Under the pieces are notes generated by a model. The model had not been told where the DNA came from. It saw nothing but the letters and a program-made list of their open reading frames with translations, and did no database searches. Of a DNA stretch of 64,000 bases, positions 45,932-60,458 are shown in pieces. This stretch comes from Luzula sylvatica (lineage: Eukaryota; Streptophyta; Magnoliopsida; Poales; Juncaceae). Positions within the stretch are counted from its first letter, which is position 1, and every line of letters starts with the position of its first letter. The position numbers were made by a program, and so were the translations under genes. Location: assembly GCA_946800325.1 (NCBI GenBank), contig OX326961.1:40104543-40168542 (forward strand). Reading direction: 5' to 3'.

Positions 45932-46826
45932 TCAAATTCTCCAATTGGAGTCCCAGTAATTTATTACATCATAATTAATATGTAAATTAAAAAATCAAAT
46001 ATATAATAAATAACGTAATCAATTGGAAAATCCATTAATTGTCAATTTGTCAGACCCGTCAATTGTACAATTTGTTGGACATGTTAAAAACTTAGAGAGA
46101 TTATATTAATTTCAAAATTTCATAACTTCCATTAACGGTTAATCATGTTAATTTATTAAAACAACACCTTATAATTGTCAATTAATGAAAATTTAGAAAA
46201 TTACAGAACAACCCTGAAAAAATAAAAATAAAACTACATAACAGTCGCCGAAAATTAAAATAAAGCAAAACAATTCCTACAATTTAAAACATTGCAAAAA
46301 AGTCCATGGGAGTAATTTATTCTCCTAATACATTTCAAGGCTCGTATAAAATAAAAATGAATAATTTATCATTATGTTTTTGTAGTTACGATTATTTATG
46401 TTTCAATTTCACCTTCCGTGACGTATGTTTTAGCTTATACAACATGTGTATGAGTATTGATTTGTATTTGAATTATTTTACTTTATAGGTTGTTGAATTA
46501 CATATTAAATTATTCTCAATTATCGCAATGTTATTTCGTTTGAGTTCATATCACAATATTTTTTCAAATACATTATTAAAAAATAAAATCTGTCATTACC
46601 TATGGTTTTTGCATTAAAATTATAAATCCTGAAGGTATCAAATAGTCTGAAAATATCAAATACGCCCCCTCAAATTATCATATATACAAATGTGAAGTTA
46701 TCTTGTATATCCACATAAAATCTTGAATCGGGTTTCGTTGTCTTGCTTATGGTGTCATGCACTTTGGTTTCTCGGTTTGTTCGTCTTATTTCTCAGTCAT
46801 GTCTTGATACGTCTTTCTCCTATGAC

Positions 46827-47502
46827 TAGAGGTGCCAATCGGACGAGTCGGGTCATTTCGGTTTACGAACGTTCGGATTACCGCTCATTCTTGTTCGGAT
46901 CGTTTTGATTTTTGGTTCATTCGCTTCAGGATCGTTACGGTTTCCGGATCATTCGGTCCGGGACGTTTCGATTTTTGGGTCATTCGATTCCGGTCGTTTC
47001 GGTTTTCGGGCCATTCGGTTCTTGATTAGTTCAATTTTTGGGTCATCCAGATTTCGCAAAATTTGATTTCGAATCATTCAATTTTTCGAACATTTAGTTT
47101 TCCGGTAATTCGGAATTTATTTTATTAATTCCGAAATATTTTAACAATAATATATTGTTTTTAGCAATAATATATTAATGTTCGAGTCATTTTGGTCATT
47201 AGTTTTGGTTCATGATATTTGAGTCATTCGGATCTAGAGTTTTAGGTATTTGGGTTTCCAGTTATTTCGGGTCGTTCAGGTTTCGGATCATTCGATTACG
47301 GATCGATTTCTCATTCGGGTCATTCGGTTTCGGGTCGGTTTCCGATTCGGATCATTCGGTTTCGGTTCTATTTCTAGTCCGGATCATTCGATTTTTGTTT
47401 CGGGACGTTTTACTTTTCAACACTTTTCGTTCCGATCGGCTTCGAATTAGGACGGGTCGGGTCAGGCCATTTTACGAGTCAGGTCACATCTTGCCAGTTC
47501 TA
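46827..47502. mobile_element. hAT MITE in the left arm
   Basis: It begins TAGAGGTGCCAATCGGACG and ends CTTGCCAGTTCTA, flanked by CCTATGAC and CCTACGAT (six of eight match). The interior is made of degenerate GGTCATTCGGTTTCGGGTCG units of about 33 bp, which explains the open frames 46723-47529. Confidence 0.65.
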
Positions 47503-47639
47503 CCTACGATACCTCGTGGCTCAACATAACAATCCCCCGTCCCTTTGGAAATAAATGAATTTAATGTTAATTTTAGTAACATCTTTTTGACGAGAGCAAG
47601 TAAAATAAATACGGAAAATTAGCAATTGAATTCGACAAA

Positions 47640-48240
47640 AAAAACTCTCTAAAATCTTAAAGTATCAAAAATATCTTTGCACAATTTTGAAAATTTCAAA
47701 AATACCCTTAAATGACCTGGAAAAATCAATGTACCCCCTCTAGAAACAAGAAAATTATAGAATGCCTTTATAAGATCTGGAAATATTAAATATGTCCCTC
47801 CAAAATACCAATATGTAAAAAATGACACTCCAAAATCATAAAATATCAAAAATACCCTTATAAAATCTGAATATATCAGATATTCCCTATCAAACAATTT
47901 CGAAAATACTCTTACAAAACTGAAGACATTAAATATAATTCTCTACAAATGTTAAATATATAAAAATTAATCTTCTAAAATCCGATAATATAAAAAATAC
48001 TTCTCGAAAATCTAAAAAAACTTCAAAGAAATCCTTATAGACCCTAGAAATATCAAATATAACATCTTTCTAAAATCTGAAAATTTACAAAAATGCCTCT
48101 ATAAGTCCTGAAACTATCAAATACCCCCCTTCGAAATTTGATTATATAGAAATACCCATCTAATTAGGATTTTTTTTTCTCTTTCTGATTTATAGGAGTA
48201 TATTGGATATTTCCAAGTTTTGTAAGGGTTTTTTGGAAAT
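47640..48240. repeat. Degenerate minisatellite in the left arm
   Basis: Units of roughly 35-40 bp of the type AAATATCAAAAATACCCTTA then TAAAATCTG repeat with heavy divergence. The mirror block is 50430-51050. Confidence 0.6.
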
Positions 48241-48640
48241 GTTCAGATTTTGATGTGAGTGCATATTAATAAATGGCACCAAATTTTTTTACTATAGAAC
48301 AAAATTTGCATGTGTCTAAAAAAATTAAAACAAAATTTTTCATTTTCCATGTCATATGGATAGTGCATCAAACATAAACTGTCATATTGTAATCGTACAC
48401 TTTAGAGTGCATATTCCATGTCATGTTTTAATCGTACAATTTAGATTGAAAAATAAAGATGACATGGATTAAAAAAATAACGTCAACTTTTATTGTAAAA
48501 TACGACACACAAATAATTACATAAAATGTGACCATCAATTAAGGTACAAAAAATCATTGGATAATACCAACACTCGTCACAATATCCAATAGTTCAAATT
48601 GAAATATAAAAAGTATCACACAAAATATATGCATTAAAAA

Positions 48641-49861
<1,221 letters not shown>

Positions 49862-50196
49862 TTTTATTGCATATATTTTGTGTGATATTTTTTGATATTT
49901 CAATTTGAACTATTGGATATTGTGATGAGTGTTGGTATTTTTTTTGAAAATGATGAGTGTTGGTATTATCCAATGATTTTTTGTACATCAATTGATGATC
50001 ACATTCTATGTAATTATTTGTGTGTCGTATTTTACAATAAATGTTGGCGTTATCTTTTTAATCCATGTCATCATTATTTTTCGATCTAAATTGTATGATT
50101 AGAATATGACATGGAATATGCACTCTAAAGTGTACGATTACAATATGACAGTTTATGTTTGATGCACTAACCATATGACATGGAATACGAAATTTT

Positions 50197-50324
50197 GATT
50201 TTGACTAGAGTGTATGAGGGCCCTATCTATCTCTCTTCTTTTTATATTTTCTAATTCTTGTAATTGGAGTTTTTATTAATTAATGCAAACTAGAGAGGCA
50301 TTGCTTCTCCTTCAAAAAAAAAAA
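50197..50324 (+). mobile_element. 5'-truncated LINE tail in the right arm only
   Basis: The insert ends in poly(A) (50314-50324) and is flanked by a perfect 26-bp duplication starting CCATATGACATGGAATACGA (50171-50196, 50325-50350). The left arm has no such insert at the mirrored place (about 48345), so it arrived after the arms formed. Confidence 0.85.
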
Positions 50325-50429
50325 CCATATGACATGGAATACGAAATTTTTTGTTTTAATTCTTTTTGACACACACAATTTTGTTCTATAATAAAAAAAA
50401 ATTGTGCCATTTATAATATGCACTCTCTT

Positions 50430-51050
50430 CAAAATCTGAACATTTCCAAAAAAACCCTAACAAAATTTGGAAATATCCAATATACTCCTATAAAATCATA
50501 AAGGGAAAAAAAACCATAATTATATGGGTATTTCTGTATTTTCAAATTTCGAAGGGGGATATTTGATAGTTTCAAGACTTATAGAGGCATTTTTTTAATT
50601 TTCAGATTTTAGAAAGATGTTATATTTGGTATTTCTAGGTTCTATAAGGATATCTTTGAAGTTTTTTAGATTTTCGAGAAGTATTTTTGATATTATCGGA
50701 TTTCAGAATATTATTTTTTATATATTTAAGATTTGTAGAGAATTATATTTAATATTTTCAGTTTTGCAAGAGTATTTTCGAAATTTTTTGATAGGGAATA
50801 TCTGATATATTCAGATTTTATAATGGTATTTTTGATATTTTATGATTTTAGAGTGTCATTTTTTACATATTGGTATTTTGGAGGAGCATATTTAATATTT
50901 CCAGATCTTATAAAGGTATTATATAATTTTCTTGTTTCTAGAGGGGGTACATTGATTTTTCCAGGTTATTTAAGGGTATTTTTGAAATTTTCAAAATTTT
51001 GCAAAGATATTTTTGATATTATTTGATTTTAGAGAGTTCTTTTTGTCAAA
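50430..51050. repeat. Degenerate minisatellite in the right arm
   Basis: Mirror image of 47640-48240 (TAAAGGTATTATATAATTTT and similar). Its Phe/Ile-rich ORFs are artefacts. Confidence 0.6.
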
Positions 51051-51194
51051 TTCAACAAACTTTAGGTATCAAATTGCTAATTTTCCATTTGTTTTACTTG
51101 CTCGCGTCAAAAAGATGTTACTAAAATTAACATTAAATTCATTTATTTCCAAAGGGACGAGGGATTGTTATGTTGAGCCACGAGGTATCGTAGG

Positions 51195-51860
51195 TAGAAC
51201 TTGCAAGATGTGACCTGACTAGAAAAATGACCTGACCCGGCCCGTCCTAATTCAAAATCGATCGGAAACGAAGAGTGTTGAAAAGTCAACGTCCCGAAAC
51301 AAAAACCAAATTATCCGAACTCGAACTATAACCGAAACCGAATGATCCGAATCGGAAACCGATCCGAAACCGAATGAAAAATCGACCCGAAATCGAATGA
51401 CCCGAAACCTGAACGACCCGAAATAACTGGAAACACAAATACCTAAAACTCAAGATCCAAATGACCCAAATATCACGAACCAAAACTAACGACCAAAATG
51501 ACTCGAAAATTAATATATTCTTGCTAACAACAATATATTATCGTTAAAATATTTCGGAATTAATAAAATAAATCCCGAATGACCGGAAAACTAAATGTTC
51601 GGAAAATTGAATGATTCGAAATCAAATTTTGCGAAATCCGGTGACCTGAAAATTGAACTAATCTAGAGCCGAATGGCCCGAAAACCGAGACGACCCGGAA
51701 TCGAATGACCCGAAAATCGAAACGTCCCGGACCGAAAGATCCGGAAACCGTAACGACCCTAAGCGAACGAGCCAAAAATCAAAACGATCCGAACAAGAAT
51801 GAGCAGTAATCCGAACGTTCGCAAACCGAAATGACCCGACTCGTCCGATTGGCACCTCTA
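51195..51860. mobile_element. hAT MITE in the right arm
   Basis: Inverted copy of 46827-47502, from TAGAACTTGCAAGATGTG to ATTGGCACCTCTA. The minus-strand frames 51286-51997 arise from its CCGAATGACCCGAAA repeats. Confidence 0.65.
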
Positions 51861-52727
51861 GTCATAGGACAAAGACGTATCAAGACATGACTGAGAAATA
51901 AGACGAACAAACCGAGAAACCAAAGTGCATGACACCATAAGCAAGACAACGAAACCCGATTCAAGATTTTATGTCGATATACAAGATAACTTCGCATTTG
52001 TATATATGATAATTTGAGCGGGCGTATTTGATATTTTCAGACTACTTGATACACTTTCAGGATTTATAATTTTAATGCAAAAATCATAGGTAATTTAAGA
52101 TTTTATTTTTTAATAATGTATTTCAAAAAAATATTGTGATATGAACTCAAACGAAATAACATTTTCGATAATTGAGAAGAATTTATTATGTAATTCAACG
52201 ACCTATAAAGTAAAATAGTTCAAATACAAATCAATACTCATACACATGTTGTATAAGCTAAAACATACGTCACGGAAGGTGAAATTGAAACATGATCGTA
52301 ACTACAAAAACATAATGATATATTATTCATTATTATTTTATACCAGCCTTGAAATGTATTAGGAGAATAAATTACTCCCATGGAGTTTTTTGCAGTATTT
52401 TAAATTGTAGGAATTGTTTTGCTTTATTTTAATTTTCAGTGACCGTTATGTAGTTTTTTTATGTTTTCAGGGTTGTTATGTAATTTTCTAAATTTTCATT
52501 AATTGCCAATTATAAGGTGTTGTTTTAATTAATTAACATGGTTAACCGTTAATTGAAGTTATGAAATTTTGAAATTAATATAATCTCTCTAAGTTTTTAA
52601 CAGGTCCAACAAATTGTACAGTTGACGGGTCTGACAAATTGACAATTAATGGATTTTTCAATTGATTACGTTATTTATTATATACTTGATTTTTTAATTT
52701 ACATATTAATTATGATGTAATAAATTA

Positions 52728-53006
52728 TGTATTTGAATTGAATTTTGTATATTAATTGATTATGTAATTATGCTGTCAAATTGACTAATTTAGGTATTGA
52801 ATTAATTATGTCGTTAATTAGAGAAATTGTTAAGATTTAAAATTAAATATTGAAAGAAAAAATATCAAAGCGTAAATATGGTTGCCATGAACTTGATTAA
52901 TTGGGCCGAATTGATTTAAAAGCTGTGTATTGGACTGGGATCTCTTTCATTTAAGTAATTCATGAGTCACGACTCTTGACTTGAAGAGATGTCTAAAGAT
53001 TTATAA
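52728..53006. other. AT-rich flank of the giant inverted repeat
   Basis: Nothing recognised; it ends with the LINE target site AAAGATTTATAA (52995-53006). Confidence 0.4.
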
Positions 53007-53265
53007 TCTGGGGGCTATGGAAGGAACGTAATAGAAGGTTATTTCAAAGCAAGGAGCAAACTCCCGTCTAATCGCGTCCAAAGCCATTGAAGAAACCTCT
53101 GTATGGAGCAAACTGCCTAATTAAGCAGTACAGATTAGGGCTTCGTGGTTAGTACGAAATTACTTCTACTTTTTTTTTTCCGGTTACTACTAATGTAAAT
53201 TCATTATTTTACGTATTTATAAAATCCTAAGGTATAGCGTTCAGCTATCCTTACTTCAAAAAAAA
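53007..53265 (+). mobile_element. 5'-truncated LINE with coding remnant
   Basis: The peptide LWKERNRRLFQSKEQTPV at the start is the C-terminal motif of plant L1 ORF2. A poly(A) tail ends the insert. The perfect 12-bp duplication AAAGATTTATAA flanks it (52995-53006 and 53266-53277). Confidence 0.85.
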
Positions 53266-53442
53266 AAAGATTTATAAACTACTAACGTCTCTTCAAAGAA
53301 TATACCTGTGTATATATATCAACACTTTTTCTTTTTCTTCTTCTTCTTCTTTGTTTCATAATTTGTCGTTGGAAGTTAGAAGTGGGGAAAAGATTGGTGT
53401 GCAATATCTTCTTCCACAGATAGTTCTCAAAGTAATACAACA

Positions 53443-53652
53443 ATGACATTCTCTCCTGAATACTTTTCTCATCCGATCCGAGACCAAGACATGGTGCTTC
53501 TTCTTCCCAGTTGCATTATTCTACAAGTCCCGGAGTGGTTTGTACGAGGAAAAGAAATCACCGTTCCACGGATGTTACATGTACGTCCAGGTCCATGGAA
53601 TCCCGATTTCATGAGGGTGACTCCAATAGTTCGTACCATTCGAATAAACTGA
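53443..53652 (+). other. Unassigned 69-residue ORF
   Basis: The frame encodes MTFSPEYFSHPIRDQD and PEWFVRGKEITVPRMLHVRP, with TATATATA about 130 bp upstream and a TTC-rich leader. Its last bases overlap the start of block B, copy 2. It may be a small gene or a captured exon; no family was recognised. Confidence 0.3.
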
Positions 53653-54366
53653 TGACATTTGCTCGATCTATTTAGTTCGAATCCAATTCATCCAAATAAA
53701 TTAAGGGATGAATAAATTGATTTCCTCCAATGTTTTAATTCGAATGTACCGAATGAAAATAAGTAGTATAATATTTTTCACAATACGAGCAGGTTAAAAA
53801 AATTCTTTTCATAATTCATAAAGTGATCTCAATTGATTTCTATTTGTATATGGACTAGCTCATGCAAATAACTATTATGGTTATGAAATGCATATGGTGT
53901 GGACTCATTCATCCTTCGTTGTTAAAAAAAATGAAGCACAAATAAGTATGTTGAACTACATCAAAACTAGTTTCATCATAAAAAAAAATTATGGAAGTTA
54001 CATCTACGTCAATAACAAATAAAAGATATAAACTCTACAAAAACCTCGTGTCAGTTTTTTTGACATATGTAGAATCTTATTTGTATTGCGATGGAACCAA
54101 TTTAGTGTTACTTTTTGCTCTGTTTGATAGAATTTCATATCACGTACGAGAAAAAATATGGCTTCGTTGTTTTCTTATACAATAAATTTTATGTTTCTAT
54201 ATTTTCGTATTTGATTCCCTTCAGAGTTTCAAACATTCTTCGACTCATCCGTTGGTTATGTTATTTTGTTTCAAACCGTTCGATGCGATTCATCTTAATC
54301 ATTGGATATTTGACCTTGATAACTTGTCGAATGAAAAGAGCATCAGATAATTATTATCACAAATGA
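53640..54366 (+). repeat. Duplicated block B, copy 2, left part
   Basis: Matches 35800-36430 at high identity and retains about 95 bp (around 54050-54160) that copy 1 lacks. Includes a diverged R1 unit. Confidence 0.75.
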
Positions 54367-54929
54367 TAACATATTAGTGTACATAAATTATATATATCTT
54401 GTTATCGTAACTATGTTTGTTATCACATCATCTTGTATGTAACTAGGGTCTAGGGATGCAATTAGGATAATGTTTACATTTATATAATTTTACTATGAAT
54501 GTCACACATTTTGATGATATGAGTAATTTGTAATTTATTTATAACATTGTCATTTTGATTACTAATTTGAATAAAATTACAAGAAATATTTTTATTAAAT
54601 TAATGAATATTACGTTACATAATCATTTTATTCTTACATAAGCCTATGATATTATTTTCTTCACATTCTGTCTGCAGGGGTGGAGTTATGGGGACGTCAA
54701 CTTCAAAAATATTTTATAGAGGAGATGGAGCTTAAAATAAAGTACACAATTCGTAGTATTGTAATTCAAATTTGAGACCTCTCAATTCATTAGTATATGT
54801 TTTACCACTACACTATTCAATATTTTGATAAATATAAAAAAAATTATTGTAACTATTACTTTTCAAAGCGAAGTTATATGACCTAGATATCTGAATTTTG
54901 CTCTAGATGAGAAAACTTACAAAAAATTG
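54367..54929. other. AT-rich DNA with a MITE-like remnant
   Basis: At 54675-54840 CAGGGGTGGAGTTATGGGG is followed on the minus strand by TAGTGGTAAAACATA and AGGTCTCAAATTTG, the antisense tRNA-box layout of the 61511-61776 element. No matching right end was found. Confidence 0.35.
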
Positions 54930-57060
54930 GGTTCATACATTTTTTGATTTCCTTCAATATTCTAACTCAAACCGTACAAAATGAAAGGAAGTATAATATT
55001 TCTCATAATACAAGCAAAATACTATTTTTTCTTGATCAAATTTATAAAATTATCTCACATTAATTTCTATTTTTATACGCACTACTAGCTCATGTAAAAT
55101 ATTAGGGATAATTTCTTGTATAGCCTTCCAAAAACTCAAAATATCATATTTGTCCTTCTAAAATAGCTAATATCAAATTTATCCCCCAAAACTTCTTTAT
55201 TTGTCAAATTTGTCCATAATAAGCTTTTCCGTGAGATTTAACACCTAACATATATGAATTGACCATCTTGCCCTTCCTCCCACTCCAATTAGTTCTTCTT
55301 CTTAAAAAATTCCTTTACGACTCTGTCATCTCTTGCTTGCTTGCGTTACTACCGCCCCCTTCTCTATTCTCGTCCTCGACTGAAATCTCCCACCTCTCAC
55401 TCGCATGGGGTTCCTTTGAGAGTCGAAGAAAGTGCCTCATGCCTGGATACTATAATCATACCATCCATGAATCAATTCTCATTTACTGTCGTACCGCACT
55501 TGATATTTTATGTAGAAGGAATTAAGTAATTATCCTCCTCCTTTTCCTGAATTCCATTTTTAATTCCAAGTATTAGCTACTCTTAAATTTTAAATGTTTA
55601 CATTACCTAATTACACAACTGATTTTTGTTAGTTCATTATTGTAATATAGTGTGCATTTGTGTTTAGTAAGTCTGAGAATATGAATTAGGGATGGGCTGC
55701 GAGAACTATGGGTTAAGTAAGGTTAATGAAGATGAATGTTCTCAGTTAGGAGCGAATAGAGATTCAATTACGACTCAAATGTTGTATTGATGGAATAATT
55801 ATGCTGAATTTTGTTGATGGGTCGGTCAGGCGAATTAGCATATAAACATGCAAATGTTGTTCAATTTATGGACTTGGGGCTATGAAGTTTGGTTGTTGGT
55901 TGTTTTGGGGCGAATGTTTTTAGTTTTGCTTGTTTTGCATTTTTTTGTTCCAAGGAATGTCCTCGAATGAGAAGTATGCTGAATTTGTCTTTCAATTCTT
56001 TTGAATGTAAATAATTGTAAAATATGATTTGGGAAGTGTTTTATAACTATACAAATTATGTGTTATGTCCCGTGTTGCGCAGATACGACCACAACTAGCT
56101 TATCCGATATGTGTCGTGGGCGATACAGTATTTTTACATAGAACTAATGATACGATGCGGACGCGAAGATACGGGTACGGCAGGTTTTTTAAAGCATTCA
56201 CACAACATAGGTTATGTCCATACAAAGTCTGTGTTATGCTTTAGTTGTATATAAATTGAGTTAATCAACATTTTCACAAATGAGGCTCTGTTTTCATCAC
56301 TCTCGAAAAACAATTTTGTGCCAATTTAGTTATTTACTGTATTATATTCATACCTGTTATATTCATACCATCAGTAAATATAGCTCAAATAATATTTTCA
56401 TTATTTTCTTTTCAAATTCTTCAAATTACAAATGAATACCAACTATGCAATATATATTATAAGAAGGTGTGGATAATTGATACACTTGCAGTGGATATTT
56501 CTAAAGTTAAAATGAGAAAAAGAGTGGAGAAAGAAAATAGAGAGAACCAAAAATAGACGGAGAGGAGGGGAGAAGGAGAAGTTAGCATAAAATAAAGAAG
56601 AAAGTGTACTACACTGGGAAAGAAAGAGAATGACAAAAGAATAGAAAAATAAAGAAAGGACATTTTAGTCATTTAAAAATTTAACTTTACAAATTTAACA
56701 GTGATGTTGACGTTTTGGATAAATTTGATATTTTTTGTATTTAAATGGATATATTTGATAAAGAATGAACTATAGAAGGACAAATTTGATAATTTCAAAT
56801 TTAGAGGGACAAATTTGATATTTTTAATTTTTGGAGGGACATACCTGAAATTGTCCCAAAATATTATCACGGTAATGAAACGCATATATTTTGTGGGCTC
56901 ATGCATTTTTGTTGTTATGAAATGCATATAGTTTGAAGCTCGTGCATAAAGTGTGCGCTCGTTGGTATGAAATGCACAAGGACAAATAAGTAGTGTGGAA
57001 CTTCACCATAGAGGAATGAGCCGCATAATTCAGCTACTGAGTAGTGACTCAAATATGTAA
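54930..57060 (+). repeat. R1 copy split by a Mutator-like element
   Basis: R1 text runs from 54930 to 55104 and continues at 56858 (AAAATATTATCACGGTAATG), exactly as in the unbroken copy at 42040-42070. This restores collinearity across the insertion. Confidence 0.8.
55105..56857. mobile_element. Mutator-like element, possible Pack-MULE
   Basis: Terminal inverted repeats of about 180 bp begin GGGATAATTTCTTGTATAGC at the left and GGGACAATTTCAGGTATGTC at the inverted right end. The perfect 9-bp duplication AAAATATTA flanks it (55096-55104, 56858-56866). The 1.75-kb interior has no transposase. It has a C/T-rich leader-like stretch with an ORF (55259-55525, two frames open) and could carry a host gene fragment, which I cannot identify. 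Confidence 0.8.
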
Positions 57061-58690
57061 GTTAATAAAACTAAATAGTTATTTATGAATTCACAAATTA
57101 AACAATTAACTTTATTTTTTTATGAAATCAGGTGATCATATCATTTCTCTACCAAAATTACTTGTAATCATAAATTTTTATAAAAGCTTAATCTACATCA
57201 ACAAAAAAAATAAACTCTGCAAAGACCTCATGTCAACAAATATAAATAAATTATGTTTTTCCTCCATATTATATAATAGGCTTAACGGGCCATCATATAA
57301 TTACTATTGGGCCTATACAAAGGTTTTTTTTTTTATTAATTTTTGTAAGGAGCATGTAACCTTTTATAGAATCAAAATTCAAAAAACAACTCATTTTTTG
57401 AAAATATTCCAAAAATAAATTTTTTTTTATAATATTTCAAAAATAACCCATAACGGACTTCTAAATCTCGTCAGTTCATATTAATAATTTTAATTGAAAA
57501 TATGATATATTTTCCCAAATTTCATCATAACACCATCTATGATCTAATTAATATATTCAATTAAAATGATAACTAATACATGTTGATCGTTAGCTTAATA
57601 CATAACTAATATTTATTCGAATTCATAAATTTGAATAAATTTTAATGAATATTTAATTATATGTTTTAATTATCACGTTAATTAAATATAATTGTTCTAT
57701 AATGAAGAATTCGGTGGGTACATTTTATGAATTCGAATAAATATTAATTATGTATTAAGTTAACATGCAACATGTATTAGTTATCATTTTAATTAAATGT
57801 ATTAATTAGATCATAGATGATGTTACGGTGAAATTTGGGGAAATATATCATATTTTCAATTAAAATTCTGAATTTGAAGTGGCGGGATTTAAAAGCCTGT
57901 TATGGGTTATTTTTGGAATATTATCAAAAAGAGGGTTATTTTTGGAATATTTTCAGAAAAAAGATTATTTTTAAATTTTGATTCTATAAGGGGTTACATG
58001 CAGAAATGCTCCTTTCTGTAATCATTCAATAAATATAATTTAGCTCATGTATGGAAGAAAAATATAATTGTCTCACAAACTCATCACAGTATCCTTGATT
58101 AATGCATCAGTAATTTATAATATGTTAATTTTAGTAAATCTTAATTGACGCGTAAATTCAATTAAATGGTTAATTAAGTCAATCAATAATACTAATCAAC
58201 CTATTTAATCCTCTCTTTCCGTCTCATCAATGATGTTATTTTGTGTTATTGGGGCTCCATATATAATCCCCATATGAAATTATGGCTCAATTGTTAATTT
58301 CTTATGGTATATTTTTCAATTGTGTTTTTTTTTTTAATTAATATTTTTTATGTTAATGCATGTGTATTATTCACGATTTTTTATTTGTTTTGAAACTTTT
58401 ATTTTGTTTGAATTATAACATGTTATATTTTATTTATTTGGTGTGGATTTATAATGATGGATCAATTCTACGAACCCTTATTAATTATAATGCGTATCCA
58501 TAATAGATGAATTTTATGAACCTTTATTAATTATAATGTATTTATTGATATAAATATATTTGAAAACATATCATGATTATATAATTGAGTTTAAACGTAT
58601 TCGCGCAAATTCTATTTAAACAAATTATACATAAATATATAAAAAAGTATGAAATCCCGCACAATTATTGCGCGGGGTATTGCTTGTACA
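57000..58690 (+). repeat. Duplicated block B, copy 2, right part
   Basis: Matches 36480-37680, interrupted by the MITE at 57349-58012. It ends in the hairpin CCCGCACAATTATTGCGCGG (58648-58667), then TATTGCTTG and T, a Helitron-like terminus with a degraded CTRR. Confidence 0.65.
57349..58012. mobile_element. Mutator-like MITE with empty site in the paralogue
   Basis: The ends GGAGCATGTAACC and, inverted, GGAGCATTTCTGCATGTAAC continue into long inverted repeats (TATAGAATCAAAATT, GAAAATATTCCAAAAATAA). The flanks TTTTTGTAA and TTTCTGTAA match at eight of nine bases. Copy 1 of block B has a single uninterrupted TTTTTGTAATCC at 36828-36839. Confidence 0.8.
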
Positions 58691-59507
58691 TGTATATTTT
58701 GATAATGTTCTCCCACATATTCCATACTTAAAATTAACTAATATTCATGACCAATAAATATAATTAAGTAATATTCATGATAAACATATACTAGTTTAGT
58801 AGTTTACATATAAAATTTATTATCTAAATATTAAATATGTTTGTCCTCATCAGAGTGTCTTTGACGTTTATTTTCGATAACTGCACCCTAATTGTTAACT
58901 ACTTATAAACTTTACATAATGTCTGAAATATAAGCTTTAAATAAATCTGAAATACAATATATAAATCCTAAATCATGTCAAAGTCCCTAAATAAGTTATA
59001 TTGTGTTATGAAAATGATTATTTTAATTTGCAATAATTATGCTAGTAATAATAAGATATTAATGTGGTTGACTCGTAATATACATAAATATACTTTTGGG
59101 CTAGTTTGTAAGAAAATTCATGTTTTGTTAATGTGATGTGTACACTAATTTAAATGAAATTTAAGTTATAAATATCCTAATTAAGATTTAATTGACTTTA
59201 AGTGTTTATTTAATATTCAATATTTAAAACAATTAAGTCAATAAATAGCTAAACCAAATTGTGCTACGAGACCTTTTTTTATATTTTGAACCGCTAAATA
59301 ATTCATCTATATATTAATGTTTTTGAAGATTTAACTTTTTGAAGGCCTTGACAAATTGTCGAGTTGGCCCAATAAAAAGACCGGCCCGGTTATCATAAAT
59401 ATGAAATATCTTATACAAGATTAGAAATAAGAAATAAATCACACAAATAATTACCTTTACAAAATTCTATTATCAAAGTCATACATTTCAATGATACTGA
59501 TACGAGT
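58691..59507. other. AT-rich intergenic DNA, nothing recognised
   Basis: No ORF, terminal repeat or RNA gene was seen. Confidence 0.35.
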
Positions 59508-60440
59508 AATAAATCTATTTGTTGAATGAAATTCAAAGCATCACCGGAGCTCTCACTGATTTCTTCGTTTGTTTACGCCTTCCTGGGATTTCAAATATGT
59601 TCAATTGCGCATACCAACTTTGGATTTTCAAATGCATTGAATTCAATTAGGCATACGCCTGCGGAAATTGGCATGTACAATACGAACCTATTGTATAGGA
59701 ATATGTTGTCGATATATGTAAGTTCCTCAATGGTCTTCTTTTTGTTTATTTAGTTGAATCTTCTTTTCTCCGCAATTATTGTACGTGTGATTTCCAACTC
59801 AGTACGATAAATTTAGTTAATTTTATATGCATATTGTGCACTTCGTGTTTCTCACCGGAGCACACCTGGTCGAGAAGTGTAAGATGTGCACAAAATTATA
59901 GAATTGTATGTGTTCGTGTATTTTTTGATTTTCTCCAATATTTCAATTCAAACTGTATTAAAAGGAAAAATCAATACTAAATTTTTCACAATACAAGCAA
60001 AATATTTTTTCCTTCATAAACTTATCTCACATTAAACTATTTTTATATGCACCGGCTAATGCAAAAAAATATCTTGTTTATGAAAAAAATGTACATATTG
60101 TGTGGGCTCATGCATTTATGTTGTTGTTACCAAATGTACACAGTGTGCACTCATGCATATACTGAGGATATGTAAGCTAACAAAATTAATAATTAATAAA
60201 TTATATTTAAATTTCAAATTAAACATTAACTTAAATATTTGTGGTTTGATGACGTGATTATGTCATTACTTCCATCAAACTTTCTTATGATCATAAAATA
60301 TTATAAAAATAAATCTACGTAAACAACAAATAAAAAATATAAACTCGACAAAATTTTCACGTCAATAAATACAAATAAATGAATTACTTTTTACATCTAC
60401 ATAAACAAATTAAGTTATCTCTTCGTATTGCACAATAAGT
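59508..60440 (+). repeat. Third relative of block A with R1 copy
   Basis: 59508-59880 matches 32560-32900, including an exon-like stretch ending LLYRNMLSIY at a GTAAGT donor (59718) and GGAGCACACCTGG. An R1 unit follows (59915-60330). The 75-residue ORF 59526-59753 runs through this donor and is probably a decayed captured exon. Confidence 0.65.
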
Positions 60441-60458
60441 CAAATAACTACAAATAAC

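Noticed and set aside
46723..47529. Overlapping ORFs rich in FGSFRF
   Set aside because: They follow from CGGTTTCGGGTCATT repeats of an hAT MITE. The mirrored ORFs at 51286-51997 confirm it.
53443..54366. Small gene joined to the neighbouring repeat ORFs
   Set aside because: The second ORF (53991-54366) lies in duplicated block B and recurs at 36163-36434 as repeat sequence. Only the first ORF was kept, as unassigned.
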